Shown: positions 31,337 to 40,825 of the stretch, in pieces
Layout: each line of letters starts with the position of its first letter
How positions within the stretch are numbered: position 1 is the stretch's first letter
From: Candidatus Aphodenecus pullistercoris
GTDB lineage: Bacteria; Spirochaetota; Spirochaetia; Sphaerochaetales; Sphaerochaetaceae
Assembly: GCA_017694495.1 (NCBI GenBank)
Contig: JADIMU010000030.1
Location: 1-64,000, forward strand
Length of the DNA: 64,000 nt
Direction of reading: 5' to 3'
Position numbers and translations under genes: made by a program
Notes under the pieces: generated by a model
Seen by the model: the letters and a program-made list of their open reading frames with translations, nothing else
Database searches by the model: none
Told to the model about the DNA's origin: nothing

Positions 31337-33532
31337 ATGGAATTGAAGTTCGCCCTTGCAGGAAACCCCAACTGTGGAAAGACGACGATGTTCAACGCCC
31401 TCACGGGTGCGAACCAGTACGTCGGAAACTGGCCCGGCGTCACCGTCGAGAAGAAGGAAGGCAGGCTCAAGGACAGGAAGCGCGGTGAGCAGATCACTGT
31501 GACCGACCTGCCCGGCATCTACTCCCTCAGCCCTTATACGCTTGAGGAGGTCGTCTCCCGGAACTACCTTCTGGAGGAGAATCCGGACGTCATCATCGAC
31601 CTTGTCGATGCGACGAACATCGAGCGCAACCTCTATCTGACCACCCAGCTCATCGAGACGGGCATCCCTGTGGTCATCGCCCTGAACATGGCCGACCTGA
31701 TGGAGAAGCGGGGCCTGAAGATCGACAGCAAGAGGCTGTCCATGGTCCTCGGCTGCCCCGTCGTCGAGACCTCGGCACTGAAGAAGACGGGACTAGACAG
31801 CCTGATCGACACTGCGGTCAAGGTCGCCCACCAGGGTGAGGCCGCCCTGCCCAAGGACATCTTCTCCTCGGACATCGAGGCATCCGTGTCCAAGGTGATG
31901 GACCTGCTGGAGGACCTTCCCGCCAACAAGAGGCGCTGGTACGCCGTCAAGGCCCTCGAGAACGACCCGAAGGTCATGCCGACACTCAGCATCAGCGCCC
32001 AGGCCAAGGCGACGATCGCCGACGAGCGGAAGCTGGTCGAGCAGAAGAAGGACGACGACATCGAGTCCATCATCACGGACGAGAGGTACAAGTACATCCA
32101 GAAGCTCGTCTCGACGACTGTCAGGAAGGCGGGAGCCAAGCTCTCCGTCTCAGACAAGATCGACCGCGTCGTCACGAACAGGATCCTCGGCATCCCCATC
32201 TTCATCGCAGTCATGTTCATCGTCTACTACATCTCGGTCACGACTGTGGGAACCTGGGTGACGGACTGGACGAACGACACCTTCGGCGGCTGGGTCGCCG
32301 ACCTCTTCACGAACATGCTCGGCGCCATAGGTGCGGGTGAGGTCGTCACGAGCCTCGTCGTCGACGGCATCGTAGGCGGACTGGTCGCCGTCCTGGGCTT
32401 CGTGCCCCAGATGGCCATCCTCTTCCTCTTCCTGTCGATCCTCGAGGACTGCGGCTATATGGTCCGCATCGCCTTCGTCATGGACCGCGTCTTCCGCCAC
32501 TTCGGCCTGTCGGGCAAGAGCTTCATTCCCTTGCTGATCTCCTCTGGATGCGGAATCCCGGGCATCATGGCCAGCCGCACCATCGAACAGGACAACGACA
32601 GGAGGCTGACGATCATGACGGCCACCTTCATCCCCTGTGGAGCGAAGCTGCCTGTCATCTCCCTGATGGCCGGCGTCATCGGAGGAGCCGTCATGGGCTA
32701 CGCCGAGAGCGCCTGGGTCGCTCCCACGACCTACTTCATGGGCATCGTGGCCGTTCTGGTCAGCGCCATCATCCTCAAGAAGACGAAGCCCTTCGCCGGC
32801 AAGCCGGCCCCCTTCGTCATGGAGCTGCCCTCCTACCACATCCCCTCCGTACGCACAGTCCTGCTGCATGTCTGGGAGAGGCTGAAGGGCTTCATCATCA
32901 AGGCTGGAACGATCCTCTTCCTCGCCTGTGTCGTCATGTGGTTCCTCGGAGGCTTCGGCTTCGGACCTGACGGCTTCGGCATGGTGGACAGCGACGATTC
33001 GCTGCTTGCGGCCATCGGTGGAGCCATCGCTCCCGTCTTCGCGCCCCTCGGCTTCGGCGAGTGGCAGCCTGTGGCGGCCTCCCTCTCCGGATTCACCGCA
33101 AAGGAGGCCATCGTCTCCACGATGGGCGTCCTGGCGAGCGTCGCGGGAGATGTCGAGGATGCGGGAGTCGTCGCACCCGGCGTCGCCCAGTGGTTCACCT
33201 ATGCAGGTGCGCCGAGCGCGCTGGCGGCCTTCTGCTTCCTGATGTTCAACATGCTCGACAGTCCCTGTCTGGCGGCCATCGCGACAATGGCGCAGCAGCT
33301 GCAGAGCAGGAAGTGGTTCTGGTTCGCCATCATCTTCCAGAACGTCTTCGCCTACGTGACGACGATGATCGTCTTCCAGCTGGGCAAGCTCTTCATCTAC
33401 GGCTCGTTCTCACTCGGCACTGTAGTGGCCTTCGTCTTCCTGGCCGCCATGCTCTATGGCCTCTTCAGGAAGGATCCCTACAAGGACCTCAAGAGCTACA
33501 GCAAGCGGAGCGTCGAAGCGGCAAGCGCCTGA
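31337..33532 (+). CDS. feoB: ferrous iron transport protein B
   Basis: 731 aa; G domain AGNPNCGKTTMFNALTGANQYVGNWPGVTVEKKEG, DLPGIYSLSPYTLEE, gate domains. Confidence 0.97.
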   Translation: MELKFALAGNPNCGKTTMFNALTGANQYVGNWPGVTVEKKEGRLKDRKRGEQITVTDLPGIYSLSPYTLEEVVSRNYLLEENPDVIIDLVDATNIERNLYLTTQLIETGIPVVIALNMADLMEKRGLKIDSKRLSMVLGCPVVETSALKKTGLDSLIDTAVKVAHQGEAALPKDIFSSDIEASVSKVMDLLEDLPANKRRWYAVKALENDPKVMPTLSISAQAKATIADERKLVEQKKDDDIESIITDERYKYIQKLVSTTVRKAGAKLSVSDKIDRVVTNRILGIPIFIAVMFIVYYISVTTVGTWVTDWTNDTFGGWVADLFTNMLGAIGAGEVVTSLVVDGIVGGLVAVLGFVPQMAILFLFLSILEDCGYMVRIAFVMDRVFRHFGLSGKSFIPLLISSGCGIPGIMASRTIEQDNDRRLTIMTATFIPCGAKLPVISLMAGVIGGAVMGYAESAWVAPTTYFMGIVAVLVSAIILKKTKPFAGKPAPFVMELPSYHIPSVRTVLLHVWERLKGFIIKAGTILFLACVVMWFLGGFGFGPDGFGMVDSDDSLLAAIGGAIAPVFAPLGFGEWQPVAASLSGFTAKEAIVSTMGVLASVAGDVEDAGVVAPGVAQWFTYAGAPSALAAFCFLMFNMLDSPCLAAIATMAQQLQSRKWFWFAIIFQNVFAYVTTMIVFQLGKLFIYGSFSLGTVVAFVFLAAMLYGLFRKDPYKDLKSYSKRSVEAASA

Positions 33533-33600
33533 GCTGCGCCACACACAAGACCACAGGGGCCTCGCAAGAGGTCCCTGCGTCTTGAGGGAGGATTTGTCTG

Positions 33601-33723
33601 ATGGGAGATTCCACATCGTCGATGCTGATCTTCTTCGGCATCATCATCGTCGTCTACATCATCGGTGCCGGCATCTATACGCTGGTCGAGAAGCTGCGCG
33701 GAAGGCGCGGCAAGGGGAAATGA
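33601..33723 (+). CDS. 40-aa single-TM protein of the feo operon
   Basis: MGDSTSSMLIFFGIIIVVYIIGAGIYTLVEKLRGRRGKGK; SD gggagg; next start 2 nt after stop. Confidence 0.6.
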   Translation: MGDSTSSMLIFFGIIIVVYIIGAGIYTLVEKLRGRRGKGK

Positions 33724-33724
33724 G

Positions 33725-34090
33725 ATGGTCGACACAATCATATTCGTCATCGTCGTCATCCTGATGGTCTTCGCCGTCAAGGGGTCAATCCGCCACTTCA
33801 AGGGTGACGGTTCATGCTGCAAGTCATCAGCAGGACAGTCTGCGGTGCCGGTCAAGAAGCTTGATGGAAGGACGGCCCAGCTGAGGCTGACTGTCAGCGG
33901 CATGCATTGCACAGCATGTGAGGACAGGCTGCACAGGGCCCTGGACGCCATCAGCGGCGTGGCCGTCACATACATCTCCTACGACAGGAAGCTCGTCCTG
34001 CTCGATGTGGACAGAGACTTGCCTGATGGCCTTCTCAAGAAGGTGGTCGAGGGTGAGGGCTATGCGCTGGAGAAGGTCGAGGAGCTCTAG
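33725..34090 (+). CDS. FeoB-associated Cys-rich membrane protein fused to an HMA domain
   Basis: N-terminal TM + KGSIRHFKGDGSCCKSS; C-terminal LTVSGMHCTACEDRLHRALDAISGVAVTYISYDRKLVLLDVD. Confidence 0.75.
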   Translation: MVDTIIFVIVVILMVFAVKGSIRHFKGDGSCCKSSAGQSAVPVKKLDGRTAQLRLTVSGMHCTACEDRLHRALDAISGVAVTYISYDRKLVLLDVDRDLPDGLLKKVVEGEGYALEKVEEL

Positions 34091-34093
34091 TTC

Positions 34094-35158
34094 CTACTTG
34101 AAGGAGAGGGCGAACTCGATCGAGAGGACATCTCGCGGAGCGAGGCCATAGTCGATGCCATAGTCCTCCCACCACCAGCCGAGTGCCAGGTCGAAGCACA
34201 GAATGTCGAAGGCGAGGCCCAGCGAGGGGTATCCTCCATTGATTCCCGCGTAGATGTCGATGAACCTCGTCAGACCCAGCCTCGCACCGGCATTGAAGCT
34301 CTCCATCCAGGCGACGGCGTCGACGAGCGATATGATGTCCCTCAGGCCGACTTCCAGCTCGAGTGAGAGGAAGGACCACTGCCCGCTCCAGCCGAGTGCG
34401 GTGTCGATTGAGAAGTCCATCGCTTCTGAGTGCCGGTCGCCTGTACGGTCCTTCGTCTCCGTCCAGCCTCCGGTGTCCCGCATGACGAGGGCCGCCTTGA
34501 AGCCGAGTGGGAGCTGGGCGAGCATGCCCAGATCCAGCGAGATTGAACTCGTGACGCTGTAGTCCAGCTCATCGAGCTGACGCTCGTCGAGCATGAGGCC
34601 TACGACCGTCTCGGCTCCGACGCTCTGGCTTTCGAATGCGTATGAGAACTTCTGCGCCATTCCAAGGGAAAGCGACCAGGTGTCGAAGTCGATTGTCCGG
34701 CCCAGACCGTATGAGGCCTGTCCTCCCGCACTCAGGATGAGCTGCGTGCCGACGGATCCACCATTCGTAAGCAGGCCTTGCCAAAGTCTTAGGTCCACTC
34801 CAAATCCTCCTGCAGTAAGGCTCAAGCCTTCATCGAGGTCGATGAAAGGCATCTGGCCGTTGAAGGAACGCAATATGTCCAGAAGGGAGTTCACCATCCT
34901 CTGTCTGTCCATCGAGGCGAGGTCCTGGATGTGGGCAATGAGGTCGTTGCTGGCGATTGGCGTGAAGTTGTAGAGACTGGCGTCCACAGGCAGGCGCAGC
35001 GAGAAGCCGCTGGCAGAAAGGGCTGCCGGGTTGTGTGTGAATGCGTAGTCAGTGTCGTAGGCTGTGAGGCGGGCGTCGCCCATCGCCATGGCGCGTGTGT
35101 CCGCACCGCCAAGCATGGCCGGTATGAGCAGCAGGATGACGAGCCAGACCTTCCTCAT
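34094..35158 (-). CDS. predicted outer-membrane beta-barrel protein
   Basis: Signal peptide; GDARLTAYDTDYAFTHNPAALSASGFSL; alternating beta-strand pattern, terminal Phe-x-Leu-Ser-Phe-Lys. Confidence 0.65.
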   Translation of the reverse strand: MRKVWLVILLLIPAMLGGADTRAMAMGDARLTAYDTDYAFTHNPAALSASGFSLRLPVDASLYNFTPIASNDLIAHIQDLASMDRQRMVNSLLDILRSFNGQMPFIDLDEGLSLTAGGFGVDLRLWQGLLTNGGSVGTQLILSAGGQASYGLGRTIDFDTWSLSLGMAQKFSYAFESQSVGAETVVGLMLDERQLDELDYSVTSSISLDLGMLAQLPLGFKAALVMRDTGGWTETKDRTGDRHSEAMDFSIDTALGWSGQWSFLSLELEVGLRDIISLVDAVAWMESFNAGARLGLTRFIDIYAGINGGYPSLGLAFDILCFDLALGWWWEDYGIDYGLAPRDVLSIEFALSFK

Positions 35159-35955
35159 AATAGGCCATCCACTATCGTCGAGAGGCTGACGAAGTCGGGA
35201 ATGCGGCTTGAGACCAGATCTGCGTTCGAGACTCCGTCCAGCAGACAGTCCGTCATGCTGACGATGTTCTCGGAGGCGGCACTGAGCAGTTGTTCAGGTG
35301 TCAGACCTTTTCCTTTGTTTATGAACTCATCCCAGGTGAAGGATGCGGCGTCAGGCACGAGGTCCAGAAAGACGATCGAGACGAGCTCGAAGCATGAGGA
35401 CAGAAGGTCGAGCGTGAGCTGTATGGCAAGGTAGTCCATCACAGTCTCGGCTTGATTCGATGCTACCATATCCTTGAAGAAGTCGAAGAAGTTCTGGAAG
35501 GCTCCAGCGTTGATTCCTCCAAGCTCGGCAAGGCCATCGACGACACGCATGACGATGTCCTCGATGTCCTCAATGATGTCCTGTGCGAGCGCTTTCGTGT
35601 CTTCTGTGGCCTCTTTCGTGGCATCATCGAGCTTCATCGCCAGGAAGGCCTCCAGGTCTCCATGCCTGTACAGATAGTCGATGCTCTGGATCAGACGTGT
35701 CATGTCGCTCCCGTCCAGCTCCTTGAGGAGGACGGACTCCTGGCCGAGTGTGTAGTTTATGACAAGGCGCTGGGGGCGTGAGCTGAGGCTCAGGAGGTTG
35801 AAGCTTCCTGCCTTTACGAGCACCGTCTCCACTTCTCCAAGGTTGTCGTCGACGGGAGAGTATAATCCCAGCGCCGAATAGATGTTCGGCTGCTTGCATG
35901 CTGGGACCAGCAGAAGGCTAATCGTCAGCAGCAGAAGCGCTGGAATCCTTCTCAT
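35155..35955 (-). CDS. predicted lipoprotein
   Basis: MRRIPALLLLTISLLLVPACKQPN lipobox; start/stop overlap with adjacent OMP gene. Confidence 0.7.
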   Translation of the reverse strand: MRRIPALLLLTISLLLVPACKQPNIYSALGLYSPVDDNLGEVETVLVKAGSFNLLSLSSRPQRLVINYTLGQESVLLKELDGSDMTRLIQSIDYLYRHGDLEAFLAMKLDDATKEATEDTKALAQDIIEDIEDIVMRVVDGLAELGGINAGAFQNFFDFFKDMVASNQAETVMDYLAIQLTLDLLSSCFELVSIVFLDLVPDAASFTWDEFINKGKGLTPEQLLSAASENIVSMTDCLLDGVSNADLVSSRIPDFVSLSTIVDGLL

Positions 35956-37003
35956 GAAGCCTCTCCTTTGCCGCTTGCATCTTCATGCGGCCATCCCTCT
36001 TGAGCTCCGTCTCCGTCAGGGGCTGGATCTTCTGACATGGGCGCCCGGATGTGAACTGGCGCAGCATGCAGTCCGTCTGGGCAGTGCCCGTCGCATGGGG
36101 ATAGAGGGCATAGCCGTGGACTGTGCCCTTCACGCACAGATAGTTCGCAGTGGAGCCAGCCGCATTCAGGGCCTCGGCATACAGGCGGCCGTCATCCTTC
36201 AGCGGATCGTAGTCCGCTCCGATGACCAGCGTGTCGGGCTGCCGCGAGAGGTCGCTGGCGAGCAGCGGCGAGAAGAGCGGCGAGAGTATGTCCTTCGGCT
36301 CCCTCTGGTAGCTCGAGATGTAGAACTGCATCTGCTTTTCCGAGAGCGTCGGACTGTCGGAGTACTGGGCGAAGGACTCCGTGCGCAGCCTTCCGTCCGT
36401 ACATGGATAGAGGAGTATCTGGCCGGAGGGCATCATGACCTTCCGGTCACGTGCCAGGAGGCTGACGCCTGCGCACAGCGTTCCGCCTGCGCTGTCGCCC
36501 ATGAGGAAGACCCTGTCGGGGTCGACCTTCCAGTATTTTATGCCTTGCAAGGCCCACAGGTAGGAGTCGTAGCAGTCCTCGACTGCGGTCGGGAACTTGT
36601 ATTTCGGTGCAAGCCTGTAGTCGACCAGGAGGACGCATGCTCCTGTCAGATGGGCGACATGGCTGCAGTACATGCCGTACAGGTCCATGTTGCCGAAGAC
36701 CCAGCCTCCACCATGGAAGTAGATGATCATGGGCTTCAGGCTGGTCAGCGTCAGGTCCTCGAGCGAGTTGAAGAAGTATCCTGTCACGACACCCTCGTTG
36801 ACCGGGATGACGTAGGTGGTCTTCGAGATGAGCCGGCTGGGCTTGTACAGCAGCTTGCGCACGACACGCCTCGATGCTACCGAGCGCGTGTTCATCGCAT
36901 CGATCGTCTCTGGTGTGAGCTTGTCGACATCCCGCTCTATGAAGAGAGCCGAGATGTCTATGATCTTCCTCATCTTTCTTGATAAAGGATATTTCTCACT
37001 CAT
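35918..37003 (-). CDS. alpha/beta hydrolase (HSL-type esterase)
   Basis: IIYFHGGGWVFGNMD and FLMGDSAGGTLCAG. Confidence 0.88.
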   Translation of the reverse strand: MSEKYPLSRKMRKIIDISALFIERDVDKLTPETIDAMNTRSVASRRVVRKLLYKPSRLISKTTYVIPVNEGVVTGYFFNSLEDLTLTSLKPMIIYFHGGGWVFGNMDLYGMYCSHVAHLTGACVLLVDYRLAPKYKFPTAVEDCYDSYLWALQGIKYWKVDPDRVFLMGDSAGGTLCAGVSLLARDRKVMMPSGQILLYPCTDGRLRTESFAQYSDSPTLSEKQMQFYISSYQREPKDILSPLFSPLLASDLSRQPDTLVIGADYDPLKDDGRLYAEALNAAGSTANYLCVKGTVHGYALYPHATGTAQTDCMLRQFTSGRPCQKIQPLTETELKRDGRMKMQAAKERLHEKDSSASAADD

Positions 37004-37210
37004 GTCTCAGAATTATAAAGCACGCGCTTTGGACCGTGGCAAGCCAAAAAGGCGTCGGGCAGGCTTCCAGAATGTGCAAAAGAGGTCAAATATGGTCCAA
37101 TCCGCATTGGCCATGCGGGAAAAAGGCCACAAGTTGGGCATTTTTCCATTCCTCCGGCAAAATTGTCAGGGTATAATTGCACACAAAGAAAAAAAGGATG
37201 GCCTTGATTT

Positions 37211-38668
37211 ATGAAGAAGATATTGTTCGTCGCCTCCGAATGCGTGCCCTTCGTCAAGACTGGAGGTCTTGCCGACGTCGTGGGCTCGCTGCCGAAGGCC
37301 CTTCCAAAGGAAGAGTATGACATCCGTGTCATGCTGCCCAACTACAGGTGCATAAAGCCGGAGTACCGGGAGCACACAGAGACCGTCTACTACTTCCAGA
37401 TGGACAACCGCATCTATGTCGGCGTACAGAAGCTCGAGCTTGATGGAATCACATACTATTTCATCGACAACGAGCAGTACTTCTCCGGCATGGTGCCGTA
37501 CTACGACATGTTCCAGGACCTAGAGCGCTTCGCCTATTTCAGCAAGGCATGCCTCTCGGCCCTGCCTCTGATCGGCTTCCGCCCTGACATCATCCACTGC
37601 CACGACTGGCAGGCCTCCCTGGTGCCCGTCTACCTCAATACGGTCTTCCAGGGCGACCCCTTCTTCCAGGGCATCAGGACGGTCATGACGATCCACAACC
37701 TCCGTTTCCAGGGAACCTGGAACGTTGGCCACATCCGCTGGGTCTCCGGCCTGCCTGATGAATGCTTCCAGCCTGGAAAGCTGGTGAGCCCCTACCAGGA
37801 CACCTCGATCCCCCAGCAGGAGTGGAACTGCTCGATGCTGCGCGGCGGCCTCGTCTACAGCGACTACATCACGACGGTGAGCAACACCTATTCCTGGGAG
37901 ATCCAGACGCCGAACTTCGGCGACGGACTGGACGACATCCTCAAGTGGCGCCATGAGAGGCTGTGGGGAATCATCAACGGCCTCGACTACAAGGTCTGGG
38001 ATCCGGCGACGGACGACAAGATCTACGTCAACTACAGCGTGAAGGACTTCAGGAGCCTGAGGAAGGCCAACAAGAAGGCCCTCCAGGAGGAGCTGAAGCT
38101 GCCTGTCGACGACTCGGCCCTGATGCTCGGCCTCGTCTCACGACTGACCGACCAGAAAGGTCTGGACCTGATCGACGGAATCATGGACCAGCTGTGCGGC
38201 ATGCATGTCCAGCTCGTCGTTCTTGGCACCGGCGCATCGAACTACGAGAACATGTTCCGCTACTACGCCTGGAAGTATCCTGGAATCGTCAGTGCGAACA
38301 TAACGTACTCCGATACGCTCTCGCGCAAGATCTACGCGGCGGCTGACGCCTTCCTCGTCCCTTCGGCCTTCGAGCCATGCGGCCTGACGCAGCTGATCAG
38401 CCTGCGTTACGGCGCGATTCCAATCGTCCATGAGACTGGAGGCCTGAAGGATACTGTCAAGCCTTACAACCCGATGGAGAATACGGGCACGGGCTTCTCC
38501 TTCGCAGGCTATTCCTGTGACGAACTGCTTGGACGGATCAAGCACGCACTCTTCGTCTACAACAGCGAAAGGGAGCATTGGGACCAGATGGTCGAGCGTG
38601 GAATGCTCGAGGACTGGTCCTGGAACAATTCGTCCAAGATCTACATGGACCTCTATTCGAGGATGTAG
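37211..38668 (+). CDS. glgA: glycogen synthase GlgA
   Basis: KTGGLADVVGSLPKAL, CHDWQASLVPVYL, PSAFEPCGLTQLISLRYG. Confidence 0.96.
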   Translation: MKKILFVASECVPFVKTGGLADVVGSLPKALPKEEYDIRVMLPNYRCIKPEYREHTETVYYFQMDNRIYVGVQKLELDGITYYFIDNEQYFSGMVPYYDMFQDLERFAYFSKACLSALPLIGFRPDIIHCHDWQASLVPVYLNTVFQGDPFFQGIRTVMTIHNLRFQGTWNVGHIRWVSGLPDECFQPGKLVSPYQDTSIPQQEWNCSMLRGGLVYSDYITTVSNTYSWEIQTPNFGDGLDDILKWRHERLWGIINGLDYKVWDPATDDKIYVNYSVKDFRSLRKANKKALQEELKLPVDDSALMLGLVSRLTDQKGLDLIDGIMDQLCGMHVQLVVLGTGASNYENMFRYYAWKYPGIVSANITYSDTLSRKIYAAADAFLVPSAFEPCGLTQLISLRYGAIPIVHETGGLKDTVKPYNPMENTGTGFSFAGYSCDELLGRIKHALFVYNSEREHWDQMVERGMLEDWSWNNSSKIYMDLYSRM

Positions 38669-38693
38669 CAGCAAACTCCTAAGGTCCAACAAC

Positions 38694-38726
38694 TCCCGGT
38701 CAGGTTCCGCCTCGGCCGGGATTTTT
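38694..38726 (+). terminator. intrinsic terminator after glgA
   Basis: TCCCGG...CCGGGA followed by TTTTT. Confidence 0.8.
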
Positions 38727-38876
38727 CTTGCCCTCAGACATCAATCGATTCCAAATCAGATTATGAATTAACTGAAGATATCTGATTCAGGAATTGAATA
38801 GATTGTTTTTATTTGCTGATGTGGTGCACCAGCGTCAGTGGTCGTTGACTTTCCGGATTCCGTGTGATGGAAGGAC

Positions 38877-38910
38877 AAAAAAAGGCTGCCGGTCGTGCTT
38901 CCGGCAGCCT
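38877..38910 (-). terminator. intrinsic terminator after proS
   Basis: AGGCTGCCGG-N8-CCGGCAGCCT with a T-tract on the minus strand. Confidence 0.9.
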
Positions 38911-38917
38911 GCGCTTC

Positions 38918-40684
38918 TCAGTTGAGCTCTTTCTCGACGATGTTGTCGTCGATCTCCTTCTGGAGTCTTGCGACTGTCGCCTTGACTTCGTCGGCCAGGT
39001 CGCTGACCAGGAAGCTCGTCTCCTCGCCAGTCTCGCGGATCTTCACCTCGACCTTGCCTTCCTTGAGGCTCCTGTTGCCCACTGTGATCCTGATGGGCAG
39101 TCCAATCAGGTCGGCATCGGCGAACTTGACGCCAGCCGACTCCTTCCTGTCGTCGTAGAGGACTTCGATTCCGGCGCTCTGGAGCTTCTCGTAGAGCTCC
39201 TCGCCGACAGCGTTGTCCTTGACCAGACTGATCAGGTGGACCTGATAGGGCGCCACCGAGATCGGGAGCTTGAGGCCTGCTTCGTCGTTGTACTCTTCGG
39301 CGATGCATGCCAGAAGGCGTCCCACTCCGATGCCGTAGCTGCCCATGATCACAGGCTTCCTCACTCCGTCCTCGTCCTGGTAGTAGCATCCCATGCTCTC
39401 GGAGTAGCGGGTGCCGAGCTGGAAGATGTTGCCGATCTCGACTCCCTTGGAGGAGTTGAGGGGTTGTCCGCAGACGGGGCAGCGGTAGTCCTGGCGGGCC
39501 GAGGCGATGTCGGCGACGGTACCATCGTAGTCGCGGCCGTAGTTCGTGTTGATGAAGTGGTAGCCGGCCTCGTTGGCGCCTGCCACCAGGTTGTTGGACT
39601 TGGCGACCGAGTCGTCGACGATGGCGATGATGTCACCCTTGGCACCTATCAGGGAGCCGAAGCCGGGCACGATGCCGTGCTCGAGGATCTCCTCCTCGTG
39701 TGCAGGGCGGATGGAGTTGGCGCGCGCCGCGTTGGACAGCTTGCTCTCCTCGACGTCCATGTCGCCGCGGATGATGGCGACGATCAGCTTCTCGTGCTCC
39801 TCGCCGGTGTGGTCGTTGACGAAGGTGCCCACCATGAAGACTGCCTTGGCCGTCTGGCGGGGCTCGATCTTCAGGAAGGCGCAAAGGTCGTCAATCGTCT
39901 TGGCATCGGGCGTCGCGATCTTCTCGATGGCCTTCTCAGGCTCTGCGTAGTAGTCCTTCTGGAAGGTGGCGACCTGCCTGTTCGCCGTATAGCCGCACTT
40001 GGGGCAGTTTATGATCGTGTCCTCTCCGATGGGGGACAGGTACATGTACTCGTGGCTGACCTTGCCTCCCATCATGCCCGAATCGGCGCCGACGGCGATC
40101 GCAGGCAGCGCACAGCGTGAGAAGATGCGGAAGTAGGCCTTGTAGTGGGCCTTGTAGACCTTGTCGAGGCCTGCCTGGTCGCGGTCGAAGGAGTAGGAGT
40201 CCTTCATCGTGAACTCCCTCACGCGGATCAGACCTGCCCTGGGGCGGGGGTCGTCGCGCCACTTCGTCTGGATCTGGTAGACCAGGAGGGGCAGCCTCTT
40301 GTAGGAGTCGATCTCGCCGCGGGCGATGTCCGTGACGGCCTCCTCATGGGTCATGGCGAGGACCATGTCGCGTCCGACCCTGTCCTCGAAGCGGCTCATC
40401 TCCTTGTCGATGGAGTAGTAGCGGCCGGTCTCCTTCCAGATGTCGGCGGTGTTGACGACGGGCATCAGGATCTCCTGAGCTCCAATCCTCTCCATCTCCT
40501 GGCGGATGATGGCCTCTATCTTCGCCGTGGCGCGGAAGCCGAGGGGCAGGAGGGAGAAGATTCCAGCTCCCATCTGCCTGATGAAGCCCGCGCGCAGCAG
40601 ATATTCGTAGCCCTTGCTGTCGGCTCCGTTGGGAGCTTCCCTAAGGGTTCTTGAAAACATGTTTGACATTCTCATTTCAGGCAT
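38918..40684 (-). CDS. proS: proline--tRNA ligase
   Basis: 588 aa; FSRTLREAPNGADSKGYEYLLRAGFIRQMGAGIFSLLPLG, editing insertion and anticodon domain. Confidence 0.96.
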   Translation of the reverse strand: MPEMRMSNMFSRTLREAPNGADSKGYEYLLRAGFIRQMGAGIFSLLPLGFRATAKIEAIIRQEMERIGAQEILMPVVNTADIWKETGRYYSIDKEMSRFEDRVGRDMVLAMTHEEAVTDIARGEIDSYKRLPLLVYQIQTKWRDDPRPRAGLIRVREFTMKDSYSFDRDQAGLDKVYKAHYKAYFRIFSRCALPAIAVGADSGMMGGKVSHEYMYLSPIGEDTIINCPKCGYTANRQVATFQKDYYAEPEKAIEKIATPDAKTIDDLCAFLKIEPRQTAKAVFMVGTFVNDHTGEEHEKLIVAIIRGDMDVEESKLSNAARANSIRPAHEEEILEHGIVPGFGSLIGAKGDIIAIVDDSVAKSNNLVAGANEAGYHFINTNYGRDYDGTVADIASARQDYRCPVCGQPLNSSKGVEIGNIFQLGTRYSESMGCYYQDEDGVRKPVIMGSYGIGVGRLLACIAEEYNDEAGLKLPISVAPYQVHLISLVKDNAVGEELYEKLQSAGIEVLYDDRKESAGVKFADADLIGLPIRITVGNRSLKEGKVEVKIRETGEETSFLVSDLADEVKATVARLQKEIDDNIVEKELN

Positions 40685-40825
40685 CTCCTAGAAACAGGGC
40701 CATTGTAACGGAATGCACCGGACAAGGCAATTGAGTGGTGGACAATGGTTTGCGGCCCTTACGAAGTCTTTTTTCTGGCCTTCGCCCGCCTTGGACTGCT
40801 AGAATGGGGGATAAGGAGGCTTCTT

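Noticed and set aside
38754-38787. Inverted repeat AATCAGAT-N18-ATCTGATT downstream of glgA
   Set aside because: Long loop, no T-tract, between convergent genes that already have terminators; probably chance in A/T-rich sequence.
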